From Paragemmobacter ruber (GTDB taxonomy: Bacteria > Pseudomonadota > Alphaproteobacteria > Rhodobacterales > Rhodobacteraceae): a stretch of DNA of 64,000 nucleotides. The notes below the pieces were generated by a model. The model searched no databases and had not been told where the DNA came from. It saw only the letters and a program-made list of their open reading frames with translations. Location of the stretch: the NCBI RefSeq assembly GCF_009908315.1, contig NZ_JAAATW010000002.1, forward strand, positions 186,001 to 250,000. The letters are read 5' to 3'. Positions 1 through 9,534 of this stretch are shown here, piece by piece (position 1 is the first letter of the stretch; each line of letters starts with the position of its first letter). A program made the translations under genes and the position numbers.

Positions 1-245
1 CCACATCGCTTGCCCGCACGCCGGTAAAGGTCACTGACACATCTCTGATCAAGGGTCGGACAACCGGACATGATGAAAAGCATGGAAGGGGGGGCACGCG
101 TCGCGCCAAAGGTGAAGTGCAGGTCCGGCCTGTGCGCGCGGCGGGCGAAGCGGACGGGCCATGTGACGGGCGTTGTGTTGAATCCCCCTGAATTTGGCGT
201 CATGGCTGGACGCGCGGCGGGCCATGTCAGACGGAGGTGGATAGG
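1..245. other. Left-edge non-coding stretch
   Basis: No convincing gene is visible before the first start codon at 246. The only clear signal is the GGAGG ribosome site at 233-237 serving that gene. I see no tRNA, hairpin terminator or repeat here. Confidence 0.5.
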
Positions 246-872
246 ATGACCCCGGATCAGGTGGAAGCGTTGTTCACGCGTGCGGATGGGCAGTATCTGT
301 TTGCGCGTTGGGGGCGGCCGATCGTGCCGGTGGTGTTTGGGGTGGAGGATGCCACGCTGTCGGTGGTGAAGGGCGCCGTGGAGGCGGTGGTTGCGCTGGC
401 CGGGCATCGCATTGCCGAAACGGACCCGGAACTGGGCGCCAATCTGATGGTCTTCTTCTGCCGGGACTGGGCGGAACTGCCGGAGGTGCCGAACCTTGAC
501 CGGCTGGTGCCGGAGTTGCGCGGCCTGTGCGCGCGGCTGGAGGCGGCGGGGGCAAACCAGTACCGCATCTTCCGTTTCGACGCGGCAGGCGCGATCCGGG
601 CGGTGTTCGTCTTTGTGCGGATGGATGCACATCTGGCCGCCGTGCCGGCGGAGGTGCTGGCGCTGAGCCAGGCGGTGCAGATGATCCTTCTCTGGTCGGA
701 CCGGGCCTTTGGGGACCAGTCCCCGCTGGCGCAGGGCGCGGGCGGCGCGGTGCTGCTGCGGCCCGAGATCGCGGCGCTGATCCGGGCGGGCTATGATCCG
801 GTTCTGCCCGCCGTCGCCACGGATGCAAGCCATGCGCTGCGGCTGGCGGCGCGGATCGGGCGGGCGATCTGA
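246..872 (+). CDS. Conserved hypothetical protein
   Basis: A 208-residue soluble protein that I do not recognise by function. I chose ATG 246 because GGAGG lies eight bases upstream. A GTG at 237 in the same frame falls inside that ribosome site. The sequence has no signal peptide, no membrane segment and no catalytic motif that I can name. The composition is that of an ordinary globular alphaproteobacterial protein, and third-position G/C bias matches the housekeeping genes nearby. It stands alone, followed by a 354-base gap before acs. The large open frame on the opposite strand is a shadow caused by high G+C. Confidence 0.7.
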   Translation: MTPDQVEALFTRADGQYLFARWGRPIVPVVFGVEDATLSVVKGAVEAVVALAGHRIAETDPELGANLMVFFCRDWAELPEVPNLDRLVPELRGLCARLEAAGANQYRIFRFDAAGAIRAVFVFVRMDAHLAAVPAEVLALSQAVQMILLWSDRAFGDQSPLAQGAGGAVLLRPEIAALIRAGYDPVLPAVATDASHALRLAARIGRAI

Positions 873-1226
873 TCCGCAGGGGCGGGGAATCAGCCGCGCG
901 GTGGGGCTGCGCTGTGCGGGGGATCACGGAGTTGTGAGCGCAAACAGGGGCGCAGGGCAGTTTTGCCGCGCGGTGGTTGCACTTTTCCTGCGGGACAGGG
1001 GTGGCGCCCGGGTGCCCGGAAATTTCATGACGGATCGCAGGGTTGCGGATCGCGGTGTTAAGGAATTTTCAAAATTTCTGCCGGCCCGTCAAAAAATTTA
1101 CAAAATTTATGATAGACATCAACGGGTTGTTGGTAATTAACTGGCGGCGAAATTTCGCGGGCGCGTGATGGAGGAGTCTCCGAAGGGGAGGCTGCGCGGG
1201 CTTGCGGCGTAATCGGAGGTGGATCC
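873..1226. promoter_or_regulatory. Intergenic leader region of acs
   Basis: These 354 bases hold no gene. They contain the most A/T-rich patch of the neighbourhood (about 1058-1140), with runs such as AATTTTCAAAATT near 1063 and AAATTTACAAAATTT near 1095. This is the likely promoter and control region of acs. A GGAGGT ribosome site at 1215-1220 precedes the acs ATG. I could not assign a specific operator or sigma-factor site. Confidence 0.45.
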
Positions 1227-3188
1227 ATGGCAGAAACCGTACAGGAAGGGGTCTATGCGGCCTCGGCCGAATTCGTGGCGCGGGCGCATGTCGATGCGGC
1301 GGGCTATGCGCGGATGTATGCGGCATCGGTCGCCGATCCTGTGGCGTTCTGGGCGGCGCAGGGAAAGCGGATCGACTGGATCCGCGACTATACCAAGGTC
1401 AAGGATACGAATTTCGACATCGGCAAAGTTTCGATCAAGTGGTTCGAGGATGGCACGCTGAACGTGAGTGCCAACTGCATCGACCGGCATATGGTGACGC
1501 GGGCGAACCAGACCGCGATCATCTGGGAGCCGGATGATCCTAAGACTCCGGCGCAGCACATCACCTATGCGCAGCTTCTGGAGAACACCTGCCGGATGGC
1601 AAATGTGCTTAAGGCGCATGGGGTGACGAAGGGCGACCGGGTGGTTCTCTACATGCCGATGATCCCGGAGGCGGCCTATGCGATGCTGGCCTGCGCGCGG
1701 ATCGGGGCCATTCATTCGGTGGTCTTCGGGGGCTTTTCGCCGGATGCGCTGGCCAACCGGATCAACGATTCCGCGGCCAAGGTGGTGATCACCGCCGATC
1801 ATGCGCCGCGCGGGGGCAAGAAGACGCCGCTGAAGGCCAATACCGATGCCGCGCTTCTGCACTGTGGTGATCATGTAAAGTGCATGGTGGTCAAGCATAC
1901 GGGCGATCAGACGTCTTGGGTGGATGGGCGCGACGTGGACCTGAAGGCCGAGATGGCGGCGGCGGCCCCCTATTGCGCCTATACGGAAGTGGGGGCGGAG
2001 GATCCGCTGTTCATCCTGTACACCTCCGGCTCCACCGGCAAGCCGAAGGGGGTGGTCCATACCTCGGGCGGCTATCTGGTCTATGCGTCGATGACGCATC
2101 AGATGACCTTTGACTATCACGACGGCGATATCTTCTGGTGCACGGCGGATGTGGGTTGGGTCACAGGGCATAGCTATATCGTCTATGGGCCGTTGGCCAA
2201 TGGCGCGACCACGCTGATGTTCGAGGGCGTGCCGACCTATCCAGATGCCGGGCGGTTCTGGGAGGTCTGCGCCAAGCACAAGGTGACGCAGTTCTACACC
2301 GCGCCGACGGCGATCCGGTCGCTGATGGGGCTGGGGCCGGAATGGGTGGAGAAGCATGACCTGTCCAGCCTGCGCCTGCTTGGATCGGTGGGTGAGCCCA
2401 TCAACCCCGAGGCGTGGAACTGGTACAACACCCATGTCGGCAAGGGCCGCTGCCCGATCGTCGATACCTTCTGGCAGACGGAAACCGGCGGGCATCTGAT
2501 CACGCCGCTGCCCGGCGCGATCCCGCAGAAGCCGGGATCGGCCACCAAGCCCTTCTTCGGGGTGAAGCCCGTGGTTCTGGACCCGGCGACGGCGGCGGTG
2601 CAGGAGGCCACGGCAGCGGATGGGGTGCTGTGCATCGCCGACAGTTGGCCGGGGCAGATGCGCACGCTCTGGGGCGATCATGCGCGGTTCGAGGAGGCCT
2701 ATTTTAGCCAGTATCGCGGCTATTACTTCACCGGTGACGGCTGCCGCCGGGATGCGGATGGCTACTACTGGATCACGGGCCGCGTCGATGACGTGATCAA
2801 CGTGTCGGGCCACCGGATGGGGACGGCCGAGGTGGAAAGTGCCCTTGTCGCCCATCCGAAGGTCGCCGAGGCGGCGGTGGTGGGATACCCGCATGACATC
2901 AAGGGGCAGGGCATCTATGCCTATGTCACGCTGATGAAGGGCGAGGAGCCCACCGACGCGCTGCGCAAGGAGCTGGAGGCCTGGGTGCGGACCGAGATCG
3001 GCCCCATCGCCAAGCCGGACCTGATCCAATGGGCGCCGGGCCTGCCCAAGACGCGGTCGGGCAAGATCATGCGACGCATCCTGCGCAAGATCGCGGAGAA
3101 CGATTTCGGGTCGCTGGGGGATACCTCGACGCTGGCCGATCCTTCCGTCGTCGATGAACTGATCGAAAACCGGATGAACCGGGGATGA
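1227..3188 (+). CDS. acs: Acetyl-CoA synthetase (AMP-forming)
   Basis: Activates acetate with ATP to acetyl-AMP and then acetyl-CoA, releasing AMP and pyrophosphate. At 653 residues it matches the usual family length. The adenylate-forming signature [11 protein letters not shown] lies at residues 265-275. A C-terminal PKTRSGK motif places the catalytic lysine, acetylated in well-studied homologues, at residue 613. ATG 1227 is preceded by GGAGGT. The stop overlaps the start of the downstream adenylate kinase (ATGA), so the two are probably translated together. Reversible lysine acetylation is a known control in this family; nothing in the DNA shows it here. Confidence 0.97.
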   Translation: MAETVQEGVYAASAEFVARAHVDAAGYARMYAASVADPVAFWAAQGKRIDWIRDYTKVKDTNFDIGKVSIKWFEDGTLNVSANCIDRHMVTRANQTAIIWEPDDPKTPAQHITYAQLLENTCRMANVLKAHGVTKGDRVVLYMPMIPEAAYAMLACARIGAIHSVVFGGFSPDALANRINDSAAKVVITADHAPRGGKKTPLKANTDAALLHCGDHVKCMVVKHTGDQTSWVDGRDVDLKAEMAAAAPYCAYTEVGAEDPLFILYTSGSTGKPKGVVHTSGGYLVYASMTHQMTFDYHDGDIFWCTADVGWVTGHSYIVYGPLANGATTLMFEGVPTYPDAGRFWEVCAKHKVTQFYTAPTAIRSLMGLGPEWVEKHDLSSLRLLGSVGEPINPEAWNWYNTHVGKGRCPIVDTFWQTETGGHLITPLPGAIPQKPGSATKPFFGVKPVVLDPATAAVQEATAADGVLCIADSWPGQMRTLWGDHARFEEAYFSQYRGYYFTGDGCRRDADGYYWITGRVDDVINVSGHRMGTAEVESALVAHPKVAEAAVVGYPHDIKGQGIYAYVTLMKGEEPTDALRKELEAWVRTEIGPIAKPDLIQWAPGLPKTRSGKIMRRILRKIAENDFGSLGDTSTLADPSVVDELIENRMNRG

Positions 3189-3865
3189 GCGAGGTTCTGA
3201 CCACACCTGCCGTGCTGATCCTGCTCGGCCCCCCGGGGGCCGGGAAAGGCACGCAGGCGCGGATGCTGGAGGAGGATTTCGGTCTGGTCCAGCTGTCCAC
3301 GGGCGATCTGCTGCGGGCGGCGGTGGCGGCCGGAACAGAGGCCGGGGCGCGCGCCAAGGCGGTGATGGAGGCGGGCGGGCTGGTCAGCGATGACATCGTG
3401 CTGGCGATCCTGAAGGAGCGCATGACCGCGCCGGATGTGGCGCGCGGCATAATCCTCGACGGGTTCCCGCGCACGGCTGCGCAGGCGGAGGCCCTGGATG
3501 GGTTGCTGGCCGAGAGCGGCCAGCACGTCACGGCGGCGATCAGCCTTGAGGTGGACGATGCTGCGATGGTGGGCCGCGTTGCGGGCCGCTTAACCTGTGC
3601 CACCTGTGGCGAGGGATACCATGACGAATTCAAGCGGCCTGCCGTGGCAGGCACATGTGACAGATGCGGCGGCACGGCGTTCAAGCGCCGGGCTGACGAC
3701 AATGCCGAGACGGTGCGTGAGCGGCTGGTGGCCTATCACGCCCAGACGGCGCCGCTGATTTCCCATTACGAGGGTCAGGGCGTGCTGGCGCGGGTCGATG
3801 CGATGGGAACCATCGCGGATATCCGCGCGGCGCTTTCGGCCATCGTGCAGCGGGTGACGGCGTAA
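3185..3865 (+). CDS. adk: Adenylate kinase with zinc-binding LID domain
   Basis: Interconverts ATP plus AMP with two ADP. The P-loop [10 protein letters not shown] is at residues 15-24. The LID region carries a four-cysteine zinc site (Cys138, Cys141, Cys158, Cys161). The 226 residues fit the long-LID form. Its ATG overlaps the acs stop by four bases. In many alphaproteobacteria adk sits in the ribosomal protein operon, so this copy may be an additional paralogue tied to acetate activation, which produces AMP. That role is inferred from position; the enzyme assignment is secure. Confidence 0.95.
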   Translation: MSEVLTTPAVLILLGPPGAGKGTQARMLEEDFGLVQLSTGDLLRAAVAAGTEAGARAKAVMEAGGLVSDDIVLAILKERMTAPDVARGIILDGFPRTAAQAEALDGLLAESGQHVTAAISLEVDDAAMVGRVAGRLTCATCGEGYHDEFKRPAVAGTCDRCGGTAFKRRADDNAETVRERLVAYHAQTAPLISHYEGQGVLARVDAMGTIADIRAALSAIVQRVTA

Positions 3866-4052
3866 GAAGGAGGCCATGCCCGGCCCACCCGGGCGTGGAG
3901 GAAGGGAGGCGGATCGCGCGAGCGTGAAGCTGCACGCCCCTGACCGCGCAGGCGGGCAGAGGGGCCCGGGAGGCCCGCAAGGGAGGAAGGGTCAGTGCGA
4001 CCGATAACTGTGGGAACGGTCCTTGAGGCCGGAAAACAAGGAGGACGCCTAA

Positions 4053-5924
4053 ATGGCATCAACGGAAATGAACGTCAGGGAACGCTCGCGTCCCATGACG
4101 GCAGAGGAGCGGAAGGTCATCATGGCCTCTTCCGCCGGGACCATCTTCGAATGGTACGACTTCTATCTGTACGGTTCGCTCGCCGCGATCATCGGCGCGC
4201 AATTCTTCACCTCGTTCCCTGAAGCGACGCGGAACGTATTCGCACTGCTGGCCTTTGCGGCGGGCTTCATCGTGCGTCCGTTCGGCGCTCTGGTCTTTGG
4301 GATGCTGGGCGACCTGATCGGCCGGAAGTACACCTTCCTCATGACGATCCTGATCATGGGTGTGTCCACCTTCCTCGTCGGGCTGCTGCCCGGCTATGCG
4401 TCTTGGGGTGCCGCCGCTCCGATCATCCTGATCATCCTGCGCATGGCGCAGGGCCTGGCGCTTGGCGGCGAATATGGCGGCGCTGCGGTCTATGTGGCGG
4501 AGCATGCCCCGGCAAATCAGCGCGGTTACTTCACCGCCTACATTCAGACCACGGCGACGCTGGGGCTGCTGCTTTCGCTGATCGTGATCCTTGCGGTGCA
4601 GGGCTATGTGAATGGCAACTGGGAGCCGACGCCCGTTCTCGACGCGGCTGGCGCGGCGGTCATGAACCCGGATGGCACGCCGAAGATGATCAAGCCGTTC
4701 GATCTGTGGGGCTGGCGTATCCCGTTCCTCGGTTCGATCTTCCTGCTGCTGATCTCGCTCTACATCCGTCTGCAGATGAACGAATCGCCCGCCTTCAAGA
4801 AGATGAAGGAAGAGGGTGCAGCCTCGAAGGCACCGCTGCGCGAAGCCTTTGGAACATGGAAGAACGGCAAATTCGCCATCATCGCGTTGTTCGGCCTTGT
4901 CGCCGGTCAGGCCGTGGTGTGGTACTCGGGCCAGTTCTACGCGCTGTTCTTCATGCAGAACGTGATCAAGGTCGACAGCTTCACGGCCAACGTCCTTGTG
5001 GCGTGGTCGCTGATCCTCGGGACCTGGGGCTTCATCTTCTTCGGGTCGCTGTCGGACCGCATCGGCCGCAAGCCGATCATCCTTGCGGGCTGCCTGATCG
5101 CGGCGCTGACCTATAAGTTCGTCTTCCCGCTGCTGACGCAGGTGGCGAACCCGGCGCTGTACGCTGCACACCAGACCCCGGTGACGGTGACGGCGAATGA
5201 AGCCGACTGCTCGTTCCAGTTCAACCCGACGGGGACGGTGAAGTTCACCAATGCCTGCGATGTGGCGAAATCCACGCTGGCGCGCACCTCGGTCAACTAC
5301 ACCACCAACTTCGACCCGGCGGCGACCGTGGCGTCGATCCAGATCGGCGAAACCGTCGTCACGTCTTATGACGCGGCGGCCAACACCGCCAAGGTGGCCG
5401 AACTGACGGCGGCACTGGAAACTGCGAAGGCTGGCACCGATCAGGCGGCCATCGACGCGGCGCAGGCGGCGCTCGATGCCGAGAAGGGCGTTCCGGCGGC
5501 CTTCACCAAACAGGTGAACGAGGCGCTGACGGCTGCGGGCTATCCGCTGTCGGCGGATGCGAACGAAACGGTGGCCAAGGCTGCCCATTTCTTCGACATC
5601 TTCACCGGCCAGAAGCTGGCGATCGTGGCGATCCTGACCTACCTCATCCTTCTTGTGACGATGGTGTATGGCCCGATCGCGGCGATGCTGGTGGAACTGT
5701 TCCCGACGCGCATCCGCTATTCGGGTCTGTCGCTGCCCTATCACATCGGCAACGGCTGGTTCGGCGGTCTGATGCCTGCGACGGCCTTTGCCATCTCGGC
5801 CCAGACCGGGAACGTGTATGGCGGTCTGTGGTATCCGATCATCATCGCAGCTGCGACCGTGGTGATCGGGGCGCTGTTCGTTCCGGGTGGCACCCACAAG
5901 AAGGACATCTTCGCCGACAAGTGA
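4053..5924 (+). CDS. MHS-family MFS transporter with large periplasmic insertion
   Basis: A major facilitator protein of the metabolite:H+ symporter type. Residues 28-41 match its opening helix (FEWYDFYLYGSLA) and an RxGRK-like motif follows helix 2. At 623 residues it is well over 100 longer than usual. The extra length is a hydrophilic block of about 150 residues (roughly 371-525) between predicted helices 9 and 10, on the periplasmic side by standard MFS topology. It has two cysteines (in EADCSF and TNACDV) and an Ala/Lys/Glu-rich coiled-coil-like part. The helix 5-6 loop is also extended. ATG 4053 follows AAGGAGG. A strong terminator follows. The substrate is unknown; an organic acid is plausible given acs upstream. 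Confidence 0.9.
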   Translation: MASTEMNVRERSRPMTAEERKVIMASSAGTIFEWYDFYLYGSLAAIIGAQFFTSFPEATRNVFALLAFAAGFIVRPFGALVFGMLGDLIGRKYTFLMTILIMGVSTFLVGLLPGYASWGAAAPIILIILRMAQGLALGGEYGGAAVYVAEHAPANQRGYFTAYIQTTATLGLLLSLIVILAVQGYVNGNWEPTPVLDAAGAAVMNPDGTPKMIKPFDLWGWRIPFLGSIFLLLISLYIRLQMNESPAFKKMKEEGAASKAPLREAFGTWKNGKFAIIALFGLVAGQAVVWYSGQFYALFFMQNVIKVDSFTANVLVAWSLILGTWGFIFFGSLSDRIGRKPIILAGCLIAALTYKFVFPLLTQVANPALYAAHQTPVTVTANEADCSFQFNPTGTVKFTNACDVAKSTLARTSVNYTTNFDPAATVASIQIGETVVTSYDAAANTAKVAELTAALETAKAGTDQAAIDAAQAALDAEKGVPAAFTKQVNEALTAAGYPLSADANETVAKAAHFFDIFTGQKLAIVAILTYLILLVTMVYGPIAAMLVELFPTRIRYSGLSLPYHIGNGWFGGLMPATAFAISAQTGNVYGGLWYPIIIAAATVVIGALFVPGGTHKKDIFADK

Positions 5925-5938
5925 TCGGCGCAGACCGG

Positions 5939-5973
5939 CAGGCCGGGGGACCCCCCCGGCCTGTTCGCTTTTG
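5939..5973 (+). terminator. Rho-independent terminator after the MFS gene
   Basis: A G/C stem with arms CAGGCCGGGGG and CCCCCGGCCTG and a very short loop, followed by TTCGCTTTT. It begins 15 bases after the transporter stop and separates that gene from the receiver-domain gene. Confidence 0.8.
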
Positions 5974-6025
5974 GACGAAGACCTTAGCGGGAACCGCCGC
6001 CCCGCATTATGAGAGTGGCGAAGGA

Positions 6026-6436
6026 ATGACCGGATTTCAGATGGCTGATGCGCCCGGAACGGTGAAGTCGAAAACGCATCGCGTCCTTGTCGTGGAAGAC
6101 GAGGACAACATCGCCATGGCCTTGCAATATGTGATCGAGCGCGAGGGGCATCGGTATTTCCGCATCGCGGACGGGGCAGAGGCAGAAGCCGCGATCCGCG
6201 AGATACGGCCCGACCTCATCCTTCTGGATGTCATGCTGCCGCAGGTTTCAGGCTATGACATCTGCCAGGCGGTACGGTCTGACGGGGAATTGGCTGCGGT
6301 CAGGATCCTGATCATGACGGCACGGGGATCGTTGGCACAGCGCGACCGTGCCTTGGCGGTGGGAGCGGACGGGTTTCTGGCGAAACCGTTCAGTCTGGAC
6401 GACCTGCGCGAGAAGATGCGCGCGCAGCTTGGGTGA
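6026..6436 (+). CDS. Single-domain response regulator
   Basis: A stand-alone CheY-like receiver of about 136 residues. After a short N-terminal tail it reads VLVVEDEDN (acidic pocket), then ILLDVMLPQVSGYDIC (phosphoacceptor Asp in LDVMLP), a MTARG segment and an FLAKPFSLDDL end with the conserved Lys-Pro. No output domain follows, so it must act by binding a partner. No histidine kinase is adjacent. The start is uncertain: ATG 6026 has AAGGA directly against it and GAGAG further upstream, and ATG 6041 is an alternative. Confidence 0.85.
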   Translation: MTGFQMADAPGTVKSKTHRVLVVEDEDNIAMALQYVIEREGHRYFRIADGAEAEAAIREIRPDLILLDVMLPQVSGYDICQAVRSDGELAAVRILIMTARGSLAQRDRALAVGADGFLAKPFSLDDLREKMRAQLG

Positions 6437-6445
6437 TCGTGGGGC

Positions 6446-6733
6446 CTAGCTGCGGCGGGTGCGTTCCCAGATCGCCCAGCCGAACAGGACGATGCCCAGA
6501 AGGATGGTGTTGGTCACAAGCCCATAGGCCATGGCGGGCAGGACGCCGCCCGCCTGTTCTACCATGCCGCCGCCGGTGGTCAGGGGCAGCATCGCCGCAA
6601 CGAAGATAACCCCGAGGACAAGCGGTGTCCTTAGGCCCATGGTGGCGCGGGTGCGGTGCGCGGTGACGACGAGGAAGAAGATAAGGCCTGCTCGGAAAGG
6701 GTCGAGCAGTTGCTGTGCTATGATCTCCGTCAA
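6446..6733 (-). CDS. Small three-helix membrane protein
   Basis: A hypothetical inner-membrane protein of about 95 residues. I see three hydrophobic segments: one beginning FRAGLIFFLVV, one at PLVLGVIFVAAML, and a C-terminal one at TNTILLGIVLFGWAIW. They are followed by an Arg-rich end. The preferred start is TTG at 6733, with GGGAG about nine bases upstream on the minus strand. A longer frame reaches back to 6862, but its extra residues do not look like protein. The gene converges on the receiver gene. No function is recognised. Confidence 0.7.
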   Translation of the reverse strand: MTEIIAQQLLDPFRAGLIFFLVVTAHRTRATMGLRTPLVLGVIFVAAMLPLTTGGGMVEQAGGVLPAMAYGLVTNTILLGIVLFGWAIWERTRRS

Positions 6734-6843
6734 GGTCGGTGTCTCCCTGCCCCGCTGTCCGAGGAGAAGGTTCCACAAAGCCTGGCGGTGGGCAAGATGG
6801 GCGTGTCGGATCAGGACAATGCCTGATCGTCGATGATGCGGCG

Positions 6844-7214
6844 ATGGAGGGCGACCATGCATGGTTCGTGCTGCTGGCCGTTTGTGTGGCGGACGCGCCG
6901 CCCGTGGGGTTGTTGCGGGGCTTTGCGACGATCCGGTCGGGCGGGCGCAAGAACCAGATCGCCGTGAAGCATCTGGGTGTCGTGCCGGTCACGGAACTGG
7001 CGCGGATCCATGCGATGATCGGGCGGCTGGCCCCGGCCAATACGCGGGCGCGGCTGGAGCATCAGGCGCGGCAGGTGCGGGCGGGGCAGAGGCGACGGCG
7101 GATGCCTTTCTGAAGAGGCTGACCATGCTGCGCGGGCGTGGGATCGGCACCTTTCATGCGGTGCTGACCGAGCTGCGCAAGCATGGCCGCCTGTTGCGGG
7201 ACCTGAACGCCTGA
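6844..7214 (+). pseudogene. Small hypothetical gene, probably frameshifted
   Basis: From ATG 6844 a protein-like frame runs 89 codons (including VPVTELARIHAMIGRL) and then ends in a basic run at 7113. From about 7083 the frame one base back continues in protein-like fashion (DAFLKRLTMLRGRG, then TELRKHGRLLRDLNA) and stops at 7214, immediately before the acuI stop. A single missing base in the GCGGGCGGGG run near 7078-7086 would join them into a protein of about 123 residues. It may be a real frameshift, a sequencing error, or a shorter intact gene. I do not recognise the family. Confidence 0.45.
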
Positions 7215-8207
7215 TCAGGCCGTGGCTTTGCCGACGGGAACGACGATGCGGCCGCGCACCTGCCCTTGCAGGAAGCGGGGCGCGGTGGCGATCACGTCGG
7301 ACAGCGGGATTTCGGTCGTCATGCTGTCGAGGAGCGCGAGGTCAAGCTCCTGCGCCAGCAGCGACCAGGCGGCGAGGCGGTCGGCCTTGGGGCACATCAC
7401 GCTGTCGATGCCCGCAAGGGTGACGCCGCGCAGGATGAAGGGGGCGACGGTGGTGGGCAGGTCCATCCCGGCGGCAAGGCCGCAGGCGGCGACCACGCCG
7501 CGATAGCGCATGGCGGCCAGAACATTGGCCAGCACCACGCCGCCCGCCACATCCACCGCGCCCGCCCAGCGTTCGCGGGCCAGCGGCTTGCCCGGGGCGG
7601 AAAGCTCGGCCCGGTCAACAATGCTGCTGGCGCCGAGGGAGCGGAGATAGTCCGCCTCGGCCGCGCGGCCGGTGACGGCGGCCACGGTGTAGCCGCGCCG
7701 CGCCAGAAGGGCAGTGGCGATGCTGCCCACGCCGCCTGCCGCGCCGGTGACGACGATTTCGCCCGAGGCGGGGGTGATGCCATGGCGATCCAGCGCCATC
7801 ACGCAGAGCATGGCGGTATAGCCTGCGGTGCCGATGGCCATGGCGGCGCGGGGCGAAATCCCCGCAGGCAGCGGGATGAGCCAGTCCCCGCTCAGCCGGG
7901 CCTGCCCGGCAAGGCCGCCCCAGTGCTTTTCGCCGACACCCCAGCCGTTCAGCACCACCTTGTGGCCCGGCGCGAAATCGGCGTGGCTGCTTTCGGTGAC
8001 GGTGCCGGCAAGGTCGATCCCCGGGACCATGGGAAAGCTGCGCACCACGGGCGAGGTGCCGGTGATGGCGAGCGCGTCCTTGTAGTTCAGCGTGGACCAT
8101 TCCACCGCAACGGTGACATCGCCCGGCGGCAGCTGATCCGGCGACAGGCGGGTGAGCTGTGCGCTTTGGCCGGCATCGGATTTGTCGATCAGGATGGCGT
8201 CGAACAT
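7215..8207 (-). CDS. acuI: Acryloyl-CoA reductase / YhdH-type quinone oxidoreductase
   Basis: A 330-residue zinc-independent medium-chain dehydrogenase of the YhdH/AcuI family. AcuI proteins reduce acryloyl-CoA to propionyl-CoA with NADPH, in 3-hydroxypropionate or DMSP metabolism and in detoxification. The substrate-side block contains [14 protein letters not shown]. The nucleotide-binding turn is [14 protein letters not shown] start at ATG 8207, with AAGGGG just upstream, because the residues before it look non-coding. There are no DMSP lyase genes next to it, so the physiological substrate is inferred from the family. It is transcribed towards the frameshifted small gene. Confidence 0.88.
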   Translation of the reverse strand: MFDAILIDKSDAGQSAQLTRLSPDQLPPGDVTVAVEWSTLNYKDALAITGTSPVVRSFPMVPGIDLAGTVTESSHADFAPGHKVVLNGWGVGEKHWGGLAGQARLSGDWLIPLPAGISPRAAMAIGTAGYTAMLCVMALDRHGITPASGEIVVTGAAGGVGSIATALLARRGYTVAAVTGRAAEADYLRSLGASSIVDRAELSAPGKPLARERWAGAVDVAGGVVLANVLAAMRYRGVVAACGLAAGMDLPTTVAPFILRGVTLAGIDSVMCPKADRLAAWSLLAQELDLALLDSMTTEIPLSDVIATAPRFLQGQVRGRIVVPVGKATA

Positions 8208-8277
8208 CGGGGGCCCCTTCATATGTGCGGGGCGGAGCAAAGACGGAAAGCCCGTCGCATGCAAGGGGGGGGCCGCG

Positions 8278-9534
8278 CTAGGGCGCGGGTTGCCGGGGCA
8301 GGGTGCGGGTGGCGAGCCAGGCCAGCAGCGCCATGGTGCCCGCCGTGGCAAGGCAGGCGGCCAAGCCGCCCCATTGGTAGCTGAGGCCGGACAGGAGCGT
8401 GCCGATCAGGCGGCCTGCGGCATTGGCCATGTAGTAAAAGCCCACATCGCGCGTGATGCGATCGGCCGATCCGAAGGCAAGGATCAGGTAGGAATGGACC
8501 GAGGAATTCACCGCAAAGACAAAGCCGAAGGCGAGGAGGCCAAGGATCAGGGTGGCGGTCAGCCACGGCGCGGGCTCCCCTGCCCAGAGCGCGAGGGCGG
8601 CCAGCGCGAAGGGGATGGGAACGAGGAGGCCCGACCAGAGCGCGGCCTTGCGCGTGGTGTCGGGCAGGGGTTGGCCCTTGCCCCCGAGGATGCGGGGGGC
8701 CATGGCCTGCACCGCGCCATAGGCGATGATCCAGAGCGCGAGGAAACCGCCGATCAGGAAAAAGGCCGCGCGGCGGCTGTCGGGCGTGCCGTCGGACAGG
8801 ACCGCCTGAAAATAGACCGGGATGCCCACGACGAACCAGACATCCCGCGCCCCGAACAGGAACATCCGCGCCAGCGACAGCCGGTTGATGCGCGCGTCGG
8901 GCGACCGCCAGCCGCCCCAGCTTTCCGCCGATTTCATGCGGCCGGGCAGACCCTTGGGCAGGAACAGAAGGACGGCGATCAGGATCGCCATCAGCACGGC
9001 GGCCATGGTCCAAAGAGCGGGCGCGAAGCCTGCGAGTGCCAGAAGCGCCGCGCCGAGGAAGAAGCCCGCGCCCTTGACCGCGTTCTTCGATCCGGTCAGC
9101 AGGGCGACCCAGCGGAAGAGCCCGCCCTCTTCGCTGGGCGCCAGCAGTTTCACGGCGGATTTCGACGACATCTTCGCCAGATCCTTGGCCACGCCCGACA
9201 GGCCCTGCACCGCCATGACGAAGGCGACCGAGGCGGCGATGGCCCAGCCCGGGTCAAGCTGCGTCAGCGCCGCCAGCGCCATAATCTGCAGGCTGAGCCC
9301 GGCATAGAGCGTGGCGGCAAGCCCGAAACGGGCGGCGAGCCAGCCTGCGGCGAGGTTGGTGACGATGCCGGCCACCTCATAGAGCAGGAACAGCCATGCC
9401 AGTTGGACGGGCGTGAAACCCAGCGCATTGAAGTGCAGAAGCACCAGCATGCGCAGCGCGCCGTCCGACAGCATGAAGGCCCAATAGGCCGCCGTGACGG
9501 CGATATAGGCGCGCAGGGGGTTCACGGCTGTCAC
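8278..9534 (-). CDS. arsJ: Organoarsenical efflux MFS transporter ArsJ
   Basis: A 418-residue major facilitator protein with about twelve hydrophobic segments. The ArsJ call rests on its N-terminal block ([15 protein letters not shown]), its interior [18 protein letters not shown] block and its position directly after a GAPDH gene and an ArsR-type gene. ArsJ exports 1-arseno-3-phosphoglycerate, which then falls apart to arsenate outside the cell. The start is GTG 9534. It overlaps the GAPDH stop as GTGA with no separate ribosome site, so translation is probably coupled. Confidence 0.9.
   Translation of the reverse strand: MTAVNPLRAYIAVTAAYWAFMLSDGALRMLVLLHFNALGFTPVQLAWLFLLYEVAGIVTNLAAGWLAARFGLAATLYAGLSLQIMALAALTQLDPGWAIAASVAFVMAVQGLSGVAKDLAKMSSKSAVKLLAPSEEGGLFRWVALLTGSKNAVKGAGFFLGAALLALAGFAPALWTMAAVLMAILIAVLLFLPKGLPGRMKSAESWGGWRSPDARINRLSLARMFLFGARDVWFVVGIPVYFQAVLSDGTPDSRRAAFFLIGGFLALWIIAYGAVQAMAPRILGGKGQPLPDTTRKAALWSGLLVPIPFALAALALWAGEPAPWLTATLILGLLAFGFVFAVNSSVHSYLILAFGSADRITRDVGFYYMANAAGRLIGTLLSGLSYQWGGLAACLATAGTMALLAWLATRTLPRQPAP

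Noticed and set aside
1058-1140. Replication-origin-like A/T-rich patch
   Set aside because: No DnaA boxes or origin genes are nearby. A promoter region for acs explains it.
1137-3206. 689-codon open frame on the minus strand
   Set aside because: It lies exactly opposite acs, has His/Arg/Pro-rich shadow composition and no domain motif. It is a product of high third-position G+C.
7210-7221. Perfect palindrome GCCTGATCAGGC
   Set aside because: It arises from two abutting convergent stop codons and is too short to claim a function.
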